From JAGNLV01 sp964612145 (lineage in GTDB: Bacteria > Zixibacteria > MSB-5A5 > GN15 > FEB-12): a stretch of DNA of 64,000 nucleotides. The translations under genes were made by a program, and so were the position numbers. Position 1 is the stretch's first letter; each line of letters opens with the position of its first letter. Of the stretch, positions 28,221-35,998 are shown piece by piece. The stretch covers positions 9,993 through 73,992 of the forward strand of contig CAZTBP010000021.1 in assembly GCA_964612145.1 (NCBI GenBank). The letters run 5' to 3'. Under the pieces are notes generated by a model, which was not told where the DNA came from, searched no databases, and saw only the letters and a program-made list of their open reading frames with translations.

Positions 28221-29801
28221 TTAGAACTCGTGAATCAGGTTGACCTCGACTACATTGGCCGTATAGTACTTGGAATAGGGTACCAACTGGTTATTGATCG
28301 CAGGGTCGTTAAAATCATCGAAATTATGAGCCGAGTAGATCACCTCCACCGCATGTTTTTCCATGAAGTGATAGAGGCCCTTCAGGCGAACAGTAAAGCT
28401 CTCGACATCGACATCGAGACGGCTCCGATAGTAATGTCCGCCAAAGCCGGCCTGGAATTTCTTGTACGGTGCGGAGAGGATGTCTCCGGAGACGACGTGC
28501 TCTTCAAATGTGAACAGTCCGCCGGCATTCTCAAACTCACCGTTGTAGTAGGCGTAGCCAACCATGAAGGTACCATAATCGGGATAGTTCGCCGACAGGT
28601 CGGTAGAGACTCGGGTGAAATCGGCTTTGGAACCGATATCTTCGTTCTCGGTGGACTTGTCCTCGACCTTGGCCCGAATGGCGCCATACTCGTACTTATA
28701 CTTGGCCTGACCCCAGATTCGAGTGCGTTCCTCATCACCGGTCAGCCTGTTGCCGGACTGGACCTCGAGTTCCTCGGAACCGTGCCCCGCGCGGAGGGTC
28801 AGGTTGGGGACCGGGCGAACCCAGACCGAGCCGACGTAGCCGGTGGTCTGTGTTTCGTCGCTCACGTCATCGGCGAGACCGTACTGGTAACCGAGAGTGA
28901 TACCGGCAATGCCTTTGAAGACTTTGTCGGCGTATACGGCGTGGATGATATTGTCGGTTGACACCAGGTCACCGGTACGCCGGGCGCGGTCCCAGATGAA
29001 GGAGTATCGACCACTCCAGCCACCGTCGAAATAAGCCCGCGCGCCGCCCCAGAAAGTGTTGGCTTTCAGGGTGTCTTCGCGCTCATCGACAGCGTGTTCA
29101 TAGCGCTGCAGACCCATGTGAAGAACAAAGTTCTCATAGGCCGGAACGGGGGAGACCGCCGTTAAGCGGTAGCGCTGCGATGTGCGATCGTTTAGAAGCG
29201 GCGTGATGTCATCGGTATAATCCGTGCCGAGGAACTCCAGTGTGGCATAGCGTCGATTATGGCCGACAGTCACTCCAGCGTTATAGTAGCTGTGGCTGTA
29301 GTCAACCTGTCGGAGCGGATCGCTGCCGATCGGTTCAAAGAACTCAGCCATAGAACCGTGCTTGTCGACAAAGCCATAACCGCCGAACAACCGAATGTAC
29401 TGATGCGGCTTGAACCAGGCCTGGGCGTTGGTTCGATTACGACGCGTAAAGGTCCCGCTGTCAAAGCTGTAGGTCCGACGGTACTGGTTGTTGCGCAGGT
29501 TAATACCGAATACGCCCGGCTTGGACATGCCAAATCGAAGGTTTCGATTGTTCAGCGTGACATCCTGCAGGTCCCCGTAAAACCGGAGGCCGTTGTCCAG
29601 GACGTAGTAGAAATCTTCCAGCGACAGCGACAAACCTTCATAAAGATTATAGGTCGGCTGGTGTACGCTGCGATTGCCTTCGTCGTCTACGTAAACGTAG
29701 CCGACACTGGCCGAACCACCTACATTGGAGGCAGTCACTGCCGGGGCAACGATCAGCACCGCCAGCAAGACGGTCGCGAGGAAAAGAAATCGATGCTTCA
29801 T
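28221..29801 (-). CDS. Outer-membrane beta-barrel of a porin-cytochrome complex (MtrB/PioB-like)
   Basis: A 526-residue barrel. ATG 29801 is preferred over the upstream TTG because GAGGAGG is spaced 6 bp before it and a signal peptide starts there (MKHRFLFLATVLLAV). Alternating hydrophobic/polar beta strands run to the end, and the last residue is Phe (VEVNLIHEF), as in outer-membrane proteins. Repeated short turns with Asp/Asn and Arg pairs fit a large barrel of 20 or more strands. It begins 11 bp after the decaheme gene and is followed by the hexaheme lipoprotein gene, the order of known Mtr and Pio conduits. It probably sheathes the decaheme cytochrome. Confidence 0.85.
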   Translation of the reverse strand: MKHRFLFLATVLLAVLIVAPAVTASNVGGSASVGYVYVDDEGNRSVHQPTYNLYEGLSLSLEDFYYVLDNGLRFYGDLQDVTLNNRNLRFGMSKPGVFGINLRNNQYRRTYSFDSGTFTRRNRTNAQAWFKPHQYIRLFGGYGFVDKHGSMAEFFEPIGSDPLRQVDYSHSYYNAGVTVGHNRRYATLEFLGTDYTDDITPLLNDRTSQRYRLTAVSPVPAYENFVLHMGLQRYEHAVDEREDTLKANTFWGGARAYFDGGWSGRYSFIWDRARRTGDLVSTDNIIHAVYADKVFKGIAGITLGYQYGLADDVSDETQTTGYVGSVWVRPVPNLTLRAGHGSEELEVQSGNRLTGDEERTRIWGQAKYKYEYGAIRAKVEDKSTENEDIGSKADFTRVSTDLSANYPDYGTFMVGYAYYNGEFENAGGLFTFEEHVVSGDILSAPYKKFQAGFGGHYYRSRLDVDVESFTVRLKGLYHFMEKHAVEVIYSAHNFDDFNDPAINNQLVPYSKYYTANVVEVNLIHEF

Positions 29802-29812
29802 GACTGTCCTCC

Positions 29813-30754
29813 TCAATTGTCAACGTTATGGCACCAGCATGATCCCGGACCGCTGCCTATCTTGGACCCGAGGTACGGATCGAGCAGGCTCCGGTTGTCA
29901 TACGAGCCGTGGATTTCACTGTGGCATTCGAGGCAGTCGTACTGCTGTCCGACTCCACCGTGGGTTGTCACGTGTCCCGCCGGGATACCGTGGCACTGGC
30001 GGCACAGGTTGTCGCCCGTTTGCGTCAGCAGGCGGTCGTTCGGGGAACCGTGCGGCGCGTGGCAGGCCACGCAACCGTCGCCCTCAACAGCGAACGAACT
30101 GCCCGCATTGTGTTCGTACAGATACGGACCGCTGAATTCCGGGTGGCAGCTTGTGCAGTTGGCTTTCGGGCCGTGACCAACATTGGGGTCGCCCGAGGAA
30201 GCCGTGAAGTCGTGGCAGCTGATGCACGACACGTTGCCGTCAGTCAGCGGGTGATTGGATCGACGCTGGAAATCGTTGACGGCAGCGACATGGCACTGGC
30301 CGCAGAATTCCGTTCTGTTGTCGATCAGCAAGTCAACCGATCCACTGTGGACATTGTGGCAGTCGCTGCACATCAGGTTCTGCCCAACATGCGGATCGAT
30401 CCCGACATTGGCCATAGTGGTGTGCGGGATGTGGCACTGCGAACAGATTTCTTCCTGTGTGCCGGCCAACGCTTTGCCCGGATTAACGATGTTCTCCGTA
30501 TTCGGGTCCTCGATGTGCACTTCACCGCCGGAGTGGCAGCTTACACACGAGATGTCCGTCCCCGGATTCTTCGTTTCCGAACTCAGCCGATGGGTCGTCG
30601 TTGCCAGATGCTCATTGTACCCGTCGTGACACATAAGGCAGGTCTCGTCATCGACTGCCTGGGCGGAACCCGCCGTCGGCAGCATCAGCAGAACCAGCAG
30701 GGCTCCACCGACTAGACAAATCGACCAGGTTATGTGTCTAAAGACTCCTGTCAT
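29813..30754 (-). CDS. Periplasmic decaheme c-type cytochrome (MtrA/DmsE-like)
   Basis: A 313-residue exported protein with a signal peptide (cleavage near GSAQA) and ten CXXCH motifs: CLMCH, CVSCH, CSQCH, CSDCH, CGQCH, CISCH, CTSCH, CVACH, CRQCH and CLECH. Length and heme number match MtrA/DmsE/PioA cytochromes, which carry electrons from the periplasm through an outer-membrane barrel. A final CWCH at the C-terminus has one residue too few for a usual heme site. GAGGTGA precedes the ATG. The barrel gene follows almost directly. The inner-membrane quinol oxidase feeding it is not in this window. Confidence 0.93.
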   Translation of the reverse strand: MTGVFRHITWSICLVGGALLVLLMLPTAGSAQAVDDETCLMCHDGYNEHLATTTHRLSSETKNPGTDISCVSCHSGGEVHIEDPNTENIVNPGKALAGTQEEICSQCHIPHTTMANVGIDPHVGQNLMCSDCHNVHSGSVDLLIDNRTEFCGQCHVAAVNDFQRRSNHPLTDGNVSCISCHDFTASSGDPNVGHGPKANCTSCHPEFSGPYLYEHNAGSSFAVEGDGCVACHAPHGSPNDRLLTQTGDNLCRQCHGIPAGHVTTHGGVGQQYDCLECHSEIHGSYDNRSLLDPYLGSKIGSGPGSCWCHNVDN

Positions 30755-31064
30755 ATTTCACCTCAAACGGTTTCTGACATTTGTCACAGTTATGTCATTC
30801 ACTTAAACTCATGTATCGGCTTTCTAATGAAAAAAGCAAGTAAAATCCACCCTATTTGTCGTCTACCGTTCCTTTTTTGCGATTTTTTTCACAAAATTGC
30901 TGTAGACTAGCTAGTCCATAGTTACTCTTGTATCCCCAATTAGTATACAGAGTTGTAAAATTTAAGTCCGGGATGATGAAAAACGACGGTAGGTGTTTCT
31001 TCTCAAATCATATTCAGATATATACTGAACGATAGGGCAAAAATCAACTACTTCTTTAGAAAGA
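30755..31064. other. AT-rich intergenic region between dus and the cytochrome operon
   Basis: 310 bp without a credible gene. It must hold the promoter of the cytochrome operon, but I find no strong -35/-10 pair. A short palindrome around CTAGCTAG lies near 30907-30914, and a weak hairpin TTCAGATATATACTGAA lies at about 31013-31029 downstream of dus. Confidence 0.5.
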
Positions 31065-32069
31065 TTATGGGGTATTGAGAGTGCCATGCAGTAGCGTCTC
31101 ACGGATCTTTGCCAGCAGTTCCTCGACATCATTTGCACACTTAATCGAATCAAGCATTATCCGCACTTTCCTGGCCCCGCGAAGTCCGGCGAAGTAGGCT
31201 TTCAGGTACCTGCGCATGATGGCGAAATTCTTTTGGGAGCCAAAAATCTCCTCAAATAGCCGCGCGTGCTCGGCAATTATCCCCAGGCGCTCGTCCAGGT
31301 CGATATCTTCCGGGCGGCGGGACCGGTCAAATAACCAGGGATTGCCGAAAATTGCCCGGCCCAGCATGATCCCGTCGAGTCCCGTTTGGGCGACCAACTG
31401 GTCGGCATGGTCAAGGTCGCGGACATCGCCGTTGCCTAACATCAGCGTGCTGCTGCCGCGAGCGGCCTGGACCGCTTCGTGGGCTAATTCCCAGTGGGCG
31501 TCGACTTTAGACATCTCCCTGCGGGTTCGAAAATGCAGTGTGACGGCGGCCGGTTTTGTCTCAAGCAAGTGACCAACCCATTCAGCCGTAATGGCTTTCG
31601 TGAATCCAATGCGCGTTTTAACCGAGACTGGCAAGCCCCGTGCACCTTCCTGCGCAGCAACGACTATTTCCTGCGCCAGCCGGGGCGTCTTGATCAGTGC
31701 CGCACCGGCGCCTTGTTTACAGACGTTCTTATCGGGGCAGCCCATGTTGATATCGATACCATCGAAGTTAAGATCGGCCATGAGGGAGGCAGTTTCCTGG
31801 ATCACCTCCGGTTTCGCACTGAAAATCTGTGCAACAATCGGCCGCTCGGCCTCGGTGTACCAGAGGTCTTTCAGAAGATACGGTCGGCCATCCGAACAGA
31901 GGCCATCGGCCGAGACGAATTCCGTGAACATGACATCCGGTTTGCCGAGCCGGGCGATCAGTCGTCGGTAAGCGGCGTCGGTCACGTCAGCCATGGGCGC
32001 GAGAGCGTAAATGGGTTTGTTGATGCGATCCCAGAACCCGCGCGTGGTGGTTGCCTTGCTTTCTCCCAT
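31065..32069 (-). CDS. dus: tRNA-dihydrouridine synthase
   Basis: A 334-residue flavoenzyme that reduces uridines in the tRNA D-loop using NADPH. Motifs are LAPMADVTDAAYRRL, DINMGCPDKNVCKQGAGAAL (catalytic Cys in GCP), VKTRIGF, TLHFRTRREM and GLDGIMLGRAIFGNPW. ATG 32069 is chosen since GGAG is 9 bp upstream; the ATG three codons earlier touches that site. It is of the general bacterial Dus type, but the subtype is not certain. It is divergent from the Old Yellow Enzyme gene with about 100 bp between them. Confidence 0.93.
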   Translation of the reverse strand: MGESKATTTRGFWDRINKPIYALAPMADVTDAAYRRLIARLGKPDVMFTEFVSADGLCSDGRPYLLKDLWYTEAERPIVAQIFSAKPEVIQETASLMADLNFDGIDINMGCPDKNVCKQGAGAALIKTPRLAQEIVVAAQEGARGLPVSVKTRIGFTKAITAEWVGHLLETKPAAVTLHFRTRREMSKVDAHWELAHEAVQAARGSSTLMLGNGDVRDLDHADQLVAQTGLDGIMLGRAIFGNPWLFDRSRRPEDIDLDERLGIIAEHARLFEEIFGSQKNFAIMRRYLKAYFAGLRGARKVRIMLDSIKCANDVEELLAKIRETLLHGTLNTP

Positions 32070-32173
32070 AATAGTCATCTCCAACGTAAAGGTATACGCG
32101 CCGGTTTCCCCGGGGCGCAAAAAAACCGAAGGTTACCGTTGATCGACCGATCTAATCGGCCTACATTGGCCGG

Positions 32174-33271
32174 ATGGATTATACACCGCTTTTCAAACCC
32201 CTTACAACAGGGGACAAGCTCACGCTGGCTAATCGGCTGGTCATGGCGCCTATGACGACCACGGCCGGGGAGCCGGACGGTCGGTTTTCGAAACAGGAAA
32301 TAGAGTATCTGGCCCAGCGAGGACGGCTGGGCGTCGGCTTGGTGATGACGCCGGCATGTTATGTTCATAAATCGGGTCACGCGTTTAAGTTACAGGTCGG
32401 CTGCCACTCTGATGACATGCTGCCAAGCCTCACGCAGTGCGCTCGGGCGATTAACGAGACCGGTGCGGCATCCTTTCTCCAGATTCACCACGGGGGAAAC
32501 GCCGCCAAACAGGTGTACACCGGCGAACCGCCCTGGTCACCATCGGCGGTGCTCAACAGACGGGGAACATCTGAAAAGCCTGTAGAAATGACGGAGGAGC
32601 AGATCAGGACCATTATTTCTGCCTTTGGCGATGGTGCCGCGCGGGCAAAACGAGCCGGCTTTACGGGAATCGAAATCCACGGAGCGAATACGTATCTCCT
32701 CCAGCAGTTCTTTTCGCCGTATACGAATAAGCGAACAGATCGATGGGGAACAGGCTCGTGGGAGGATCGGGTCAGGTTTGCCCGTGAGACTGTTCGTGCG
32801 GTCAGACAGGCGGTAGGCAGCGACTATCCGATAGCCTATCGTATTTCGCCGGAGGAGGAGGACCCGCTGGGCTATTCGACGATGGACAGTATCAGGCTAT
32901 TGAAGGTGCTGGTTGACGATGGGGTCGATATTGTGCATGTCTCCAGCTGGGAGTACGGCAAGGGGGTGCGTAATGATTATCCACCGGGCAGCCACCCGAC
33001 AAAGATGATTCGCGAAGCCATGCCGAAGGAGGTTCCGGTCATCGGTGTAGGACAGATCGACCACCCGGACAAAGCCATGAAAGTGCTTGATGACGGTGTC
33101 GACTTAATTGCACTGGGGCGGGCGTTGCTTCTGGACGCCGCCTGGGCGACAAAGGTTCGTGAGGGGCGAGAGGCTGAGATCACGCGATCCGTCACATCGG
33201 GCGAAGATCTCGAAGCGCTGGAGATCCCGGACCTGATGAAAGACTATACGGCTCGGTTCTTTCTGGAGTAA
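32174..33271 (+). CDS. NADH:flavin oxidoreductase, Old Yellow Enzyme family
   Basis: A 365-residue FMN-dependent TIM-barrel enzyme. Motifs are LANRLVMAPMTTT, the substrate-loop SFLQIHHGGNAAK, AARAKRAGFTGIEIHGANTYLLQQFFSPYTNKRTD and the phosphate-binding VGQIDHPDKAMKVLDDGVDLIALGRALL. The family reduces activated C=C bonds of enals, enones or nitro compounds with NAD(P)H. The canonical His-His/Asn pair appears as HGAN. It lacks the C-terminal iron-sulfur and FAD domains of 2,4-dienoyl-CoA reductases. It is monocistronic. Confidence 0.93.
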   Translation: MDYTPLFKPLTTGDKLTLANRLVMAPMTTTAGEPDGRFSKQEIEYLAQRGRLGVGLVMTPACYVHKSGHAFKLQVGCHSDDMLPSLTQCARAINETGAASFLQIHHGGNAAKQVYTGEPPWSPSAVLNRRGTSEKPVEMTEEQIRTIISAFGDGAARAKRAGFTGIEIHGANTYLLQQFFSPYTNKRTDRWGTGSWEDRVRFARETVRAVRQAVGSDYPIAYRISPEEEDPLGYSTMDSIRLLKVLVDDGVDIVHVSSWEYGKGVRNDYPPGSHPTKMIREAMPKEVPVIGVGQIDHPDKAMKVLDDGVDLIALGRALLLDAAWATKVREGREAEITRSVTSGEDLEALEIPDLMKDYTARFFLE

Positions 33272-33275
33272 ATAA

Positions 33276-33307
33276 AAGAGAAGGCGGGACACTTGCACAT
33301 CCCGCCT
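33276..33307 (-). terminator. Terminator of the papain-family protease gene
   Basis: An 8-bp stem (33282-33289 and 33300-33307) is followed on the minus strand by TCTCTTTTATTT. It also lies 10 bp after the Old Yellow Enzyme stop and may serve both genes. Confidence 0.65.
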
Positions 33308-33332
33308 CGGATCTTTGAATCGACAAACTACA

Positions 33333-35129
33333 TCAGAAGCACATCATCGGTTCCGGGCCGCCCTGGAACAGGTAGTTCACCATATAAACAACATCGTTTA
33401 CATCCATGCTGCTCGAACAGTCGACATCGCCGGCACCGTCCGGGTAGGGCGGCATGCCGCCCGAGAAGAGATAGCTGACAATATAAGTAAGATCCCCGAC
33501 AGTGATCCCGGCGGAGCCGTCGCAGTCCCCACGGGTGACAGCCAGCGTTACTGTACCGGATTCAGGAACAAGGTTCCAGTCCAGCAGCGGCCAACTGGCT
33601 TTCGGTTGGTAGTCAAGATACCCGCTCAGGTCAATTGATGTCACCTCGCCGTAGCTGTTTTGAGAGGGGATGCTGAAAAAGACCTCCAGCACCGGCCCTT
33701 CGCCAACCTCAAGATACGGCGCCGTTCCGTAGTTGGAGCAGACCAGCTGATAGGACTTGCGATTGTGAGCGGCATCGGAGTGGATCTGCTGAACGACCTC
33801 AAAGTACTCGGTTCGGCAACCGACAGTCGACACCGAATCGAGCCTGACGTCAACCGGTCCGTCATAAACAATCGGGATCTGGAGATATCGGACCGGAGCG
33901 TTGTTTCTGAGATAAATCGGAATAGAGGCCGTCGAGTTACAGACCCCGCCGCCGGCGGCCGCCTTGATTGTGTCGGCAAGAACCATCACACAGTTCTTCT
34001 TCTCTCGAGTACGCAGGTCCGGACCTACAGTCGCCTCTATGGTAACGTCAAACGTGCCCGGCTGTGTGTAGGTGTGGCTAGTTTGCTGCCCAATCCCCAC
34101 TGTACCGTCACCGAAATCCCAGTTCCAATCCGTGACATCGAGACCGGACGAAGCGCTAAAGTTGACATCGACGGGCGCCCAGCCATGTTGTACGTCGGCT
34201 TCGAAAGTCACGCCGCCGACATAGTCGACATATGTCGCACCGTAGCCGACAGAGGAGCAGCCGTAGGCGATGTACATGTAGCCGTCCATCCCCCATCCGG
34301 GTCCCCAGGAGTTTCGCAGAATCCATGCACCGGACGCACCGACAGTGTCATCCCAGCCAACGAGTACGACCCCGTGGTTGACATTACCGCTCCCGCACAA
34401 GTTGAAATACCCACTGTTGTAGGATTGGAAGGCGGCATTGACGTAGACGGAGACAGCGACCGGGCCATATTGCATGATAGCCTGCTTGATTTCTTCGTTT
34501 GCGGGAATGCCGGAGCCGCTGCCTATGTATCCCCAGCCCTGGATTCGGTGCGGGTGCGGATCGGGACAACTACAGGGAGTGTCGGATGCCGTGTAGGGAT
34601 AGTCTGACTCGAGTACGGCGCCGCTGCTGTCGCACCTGTCGTTAGCGTTTTGGTGATAGGCGTGTGCCCACCAGCCGCCGTCGCAGCCCCAACCGCTTCG
34701 GTTGCAGCTGACCAGCCACTGCTCGGACAAATCAACTGTTTCACCATCTTGGATGAAGATATTGCACTCCAGCGGACCGACTGTGGCAAAAGCCCAGCAA
34801 CTGCCGCAGCTACCCTGATTCCGTACCGGGGGAAGACCGCCGGCCTCCTCGCGCCAGTCAAAACGCTCGGGAAGCGTTACTTTGATCGTGAAACTCCTGA
34901 AGTTGGCGTTTTTCTGCCAATCTACAGGTTCAACCAAACCGCATAATTGATCCAGTGAATACTGGGTGGCAGCGTTTTCGCCGACCTCGAACGACCAGTC
35001 CTCCGCCTGAGCCCGGGCCTGGAGAGACTCGATGTCGTCGAAGGAAAGTTGGGCGAAAGTTGGCGGTACGAAAAGGAGCAGAAAAATGAGGGTGAGGTGG
35101 GGCAGGTTGGACCGAAGACTGCGTAACAT
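33333..35129 (-). CDS. Secreted papain-family cysteine protease with PKD and dockerin domains
   Basis: A 598-residue exported C1A protease. The signal peptide (to about residue 26) and a short pro-region precede the catalytic domain. Active-site residues are Cys111 in QGSCGSCWAFA, His252 in NVNHGVVLVGW and Asn273 in LRNSWGPGWG, with the oxyanion Gln in RNQGSC. A PKD domain follows (about 310-380, WDFGDGT ... HTYTQPGTFDV). Next is a beta domain resembling a cohesin (about 395-520), then a dockerin pair with variant helices (ITVGDLTYIVSYLFSGG and MDVNDVVYMVNYLFQGG). It likely degrades protein outside the cell and attaches through the dockerin end. Papain-type proteases with dockerins are rare outside cellulosome-like systems. 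Confidence 0.93.
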   Translation of the reverse strand: MLRSLRSNLPHLTLIFLLLFVPPTFAQLSFDDIESLQARAQAEDWSFEVGENAATQYSLDQLCGLVEPVDWQKNANFRSFTIKVTLPERFDWREEAGGLPPVRNQGSCGSCWAFATVGPLECNIFIQDGETVDLSEQWLVSCNRSGWGCDGGWWAHAYHQNANDRCDSSGAVLESDYPYTASDTPCSCPDPHPHRIQGWGYIGSGSGIPANEEIKQAIMQYGPVAVSVYVNAAFQSYNSGYFNLCGSGNVNHGVVLVGWDDTVGASGAWILRNSWGPGWGMDGYMYIAYGCSSVGYGATYVDYVGGVTFEADVQHGWAPVDVNFSASSGLDVTDWNWDFGDGTVGIGQQTSHTYTQPGTFDVTIEATVGPDLRTREKKNCVMVLADTIKAAAGGGVCNSTASIPIYLRNNAPVRYLQIPIVYDGPVDVRLDSVSTVGCRTEYFEVVQQIHSDAAHNRKSYQLVCSNYGTAPYLEVGEGPVLEVFFSIPSQNSYGEVTSIDLSGYLDYQPKASWPLLDWNLVPESGTVTLAVTRGDCDGSAGITVGDLTYIVSYLFSGGMPPYPDGAGDVDCSSSMDVNDVVYMVNYLFQGGPEPMMCF

Positions 35130-35433
35130 AATATTGTCCTTTCACTGGCGGCGGGCCGCGAGCCGAACAGGGCACGGGACGCGTGTCTCGCGGATGCGAT
35201 GGTCGACCGACGGTACAATGTAGTAACAATCCACCTACAAATATAGGTAATACTGCCGATTTGTCCATTAAAATCGTCTGGTTAAGTTGTTCATCGAAAC
35301 GAATCGGTTCGCATGACGTACCAAGGAGAGCCCCTCGACGCCAAAGAAAAGACCTTGTTAGGTGTATGGCGTCGTGCTACATTAAACGTCTTAGAGAATT
35401 ACTTCGTTGTGACGATAGCGAAAGGGGAAGCTT
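35130..35433. other. Intergenic region between the cysteine protease and the flavin reductase
   Basis: 304 bp separating divergent genes. No gene is supported. It contains the promoter-like pair listed at 35355-35383. The hairpin-prone sequence near 35165-35200 (GGGACGCGTGTCTCGCG) may be part of the protease mRNA leader. Confidence 0.5.
35355..35383 (+). promoter_or_regulatory. Possible sigma-70-like promoter for the 35434 gene
   Basis: TTGTTA (35355-35360) and TACATT (35378-35383) are 17 bp apart and 50 bp before the start codon. Confidence 0.5.
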
Positions 35434-35943
35434 ATGGCCGACACTCTCAAGCCGGTTGATGTCTACGCAATTGCTGATAATGCGTTTCGATTGATAGCGG
35501 ATGACTGGTTCCTCGTCACCGCCGGATCGATCAGGAACTATAACACCATGACCGCATCGTGGGGCACCGTTGGTGAACTCTGGAACCGAAAAGTGGCAAT
35601 TTGCTTTATTCGACCCACGCGGTACACCTACGAATTCATGGAAAAAAATGACCTCTTCACTTTCAGCTTTTTCGATGAGAAGTACCGTGATGTGCTCAAG
35701 CTGTGCGGCACCAGGTCGGGCCGGGATATCGATAAGATGGCAGGGATTGGGCTGACTCCCAAGCTGTCGGAGAACGGGACTGTATTCTTCGAAGAAGCCC
35801 GGCTGGTGATGGAATGCAGGAAGATCTATCATCATGATTTTGATCCGGCAAAGTTCCTGTATGAATCGATTGAAAAGGAATATCCGAAAAAGGACTATCA
35901 CCGCATGTATATCGGAGAGATTGTCGGCGTTCTGATGAGATGA
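35434..35943 (+). CDS. Flavin reductase-like, FMN-binding split-barrel protein
   Basis: A 169-residue protein with the flavin reductase domain pattern: a short N-terminal helix, then WFLVTAGSIRNYNTMTASWGTVGELWNRKVAICFIRPTRYTYEFM, the FMN-binding core of the family. FTFSFFDEKYRDVLKLCGTRSGRD, where family members discriminate substrates, comes next, and EEARLVMECR forms the last strands. Members reduce FMN with NAD(P)H or only bind FMN, and a partner oxygenase is not nearby. A GGGGAAG site precedes the ATG. The tricorn-like gene follows 55 bp later on the same strand. Confidence 0.88.
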   Translation: MADTLKPVDVYAIADNAFRLIADDWFLVTAGSIRNYNTMTASWGTVGELWNRKVAICFIRPTRYTYEFMEKNDLFTFSFFDEKYRDVLKLCGTRSGRDIDKMAGIGLTPKLSENGTVFFEEARLVMECRKIYHHDFDPAKFLYESIEKEYPKKDYHRMYIGEIVGVLMR

Positions 35944-35998
35944 TATTGCATGATACACCGGTAGTTGCTGAAAAATATCTGATTGATTTGGAGGATAC

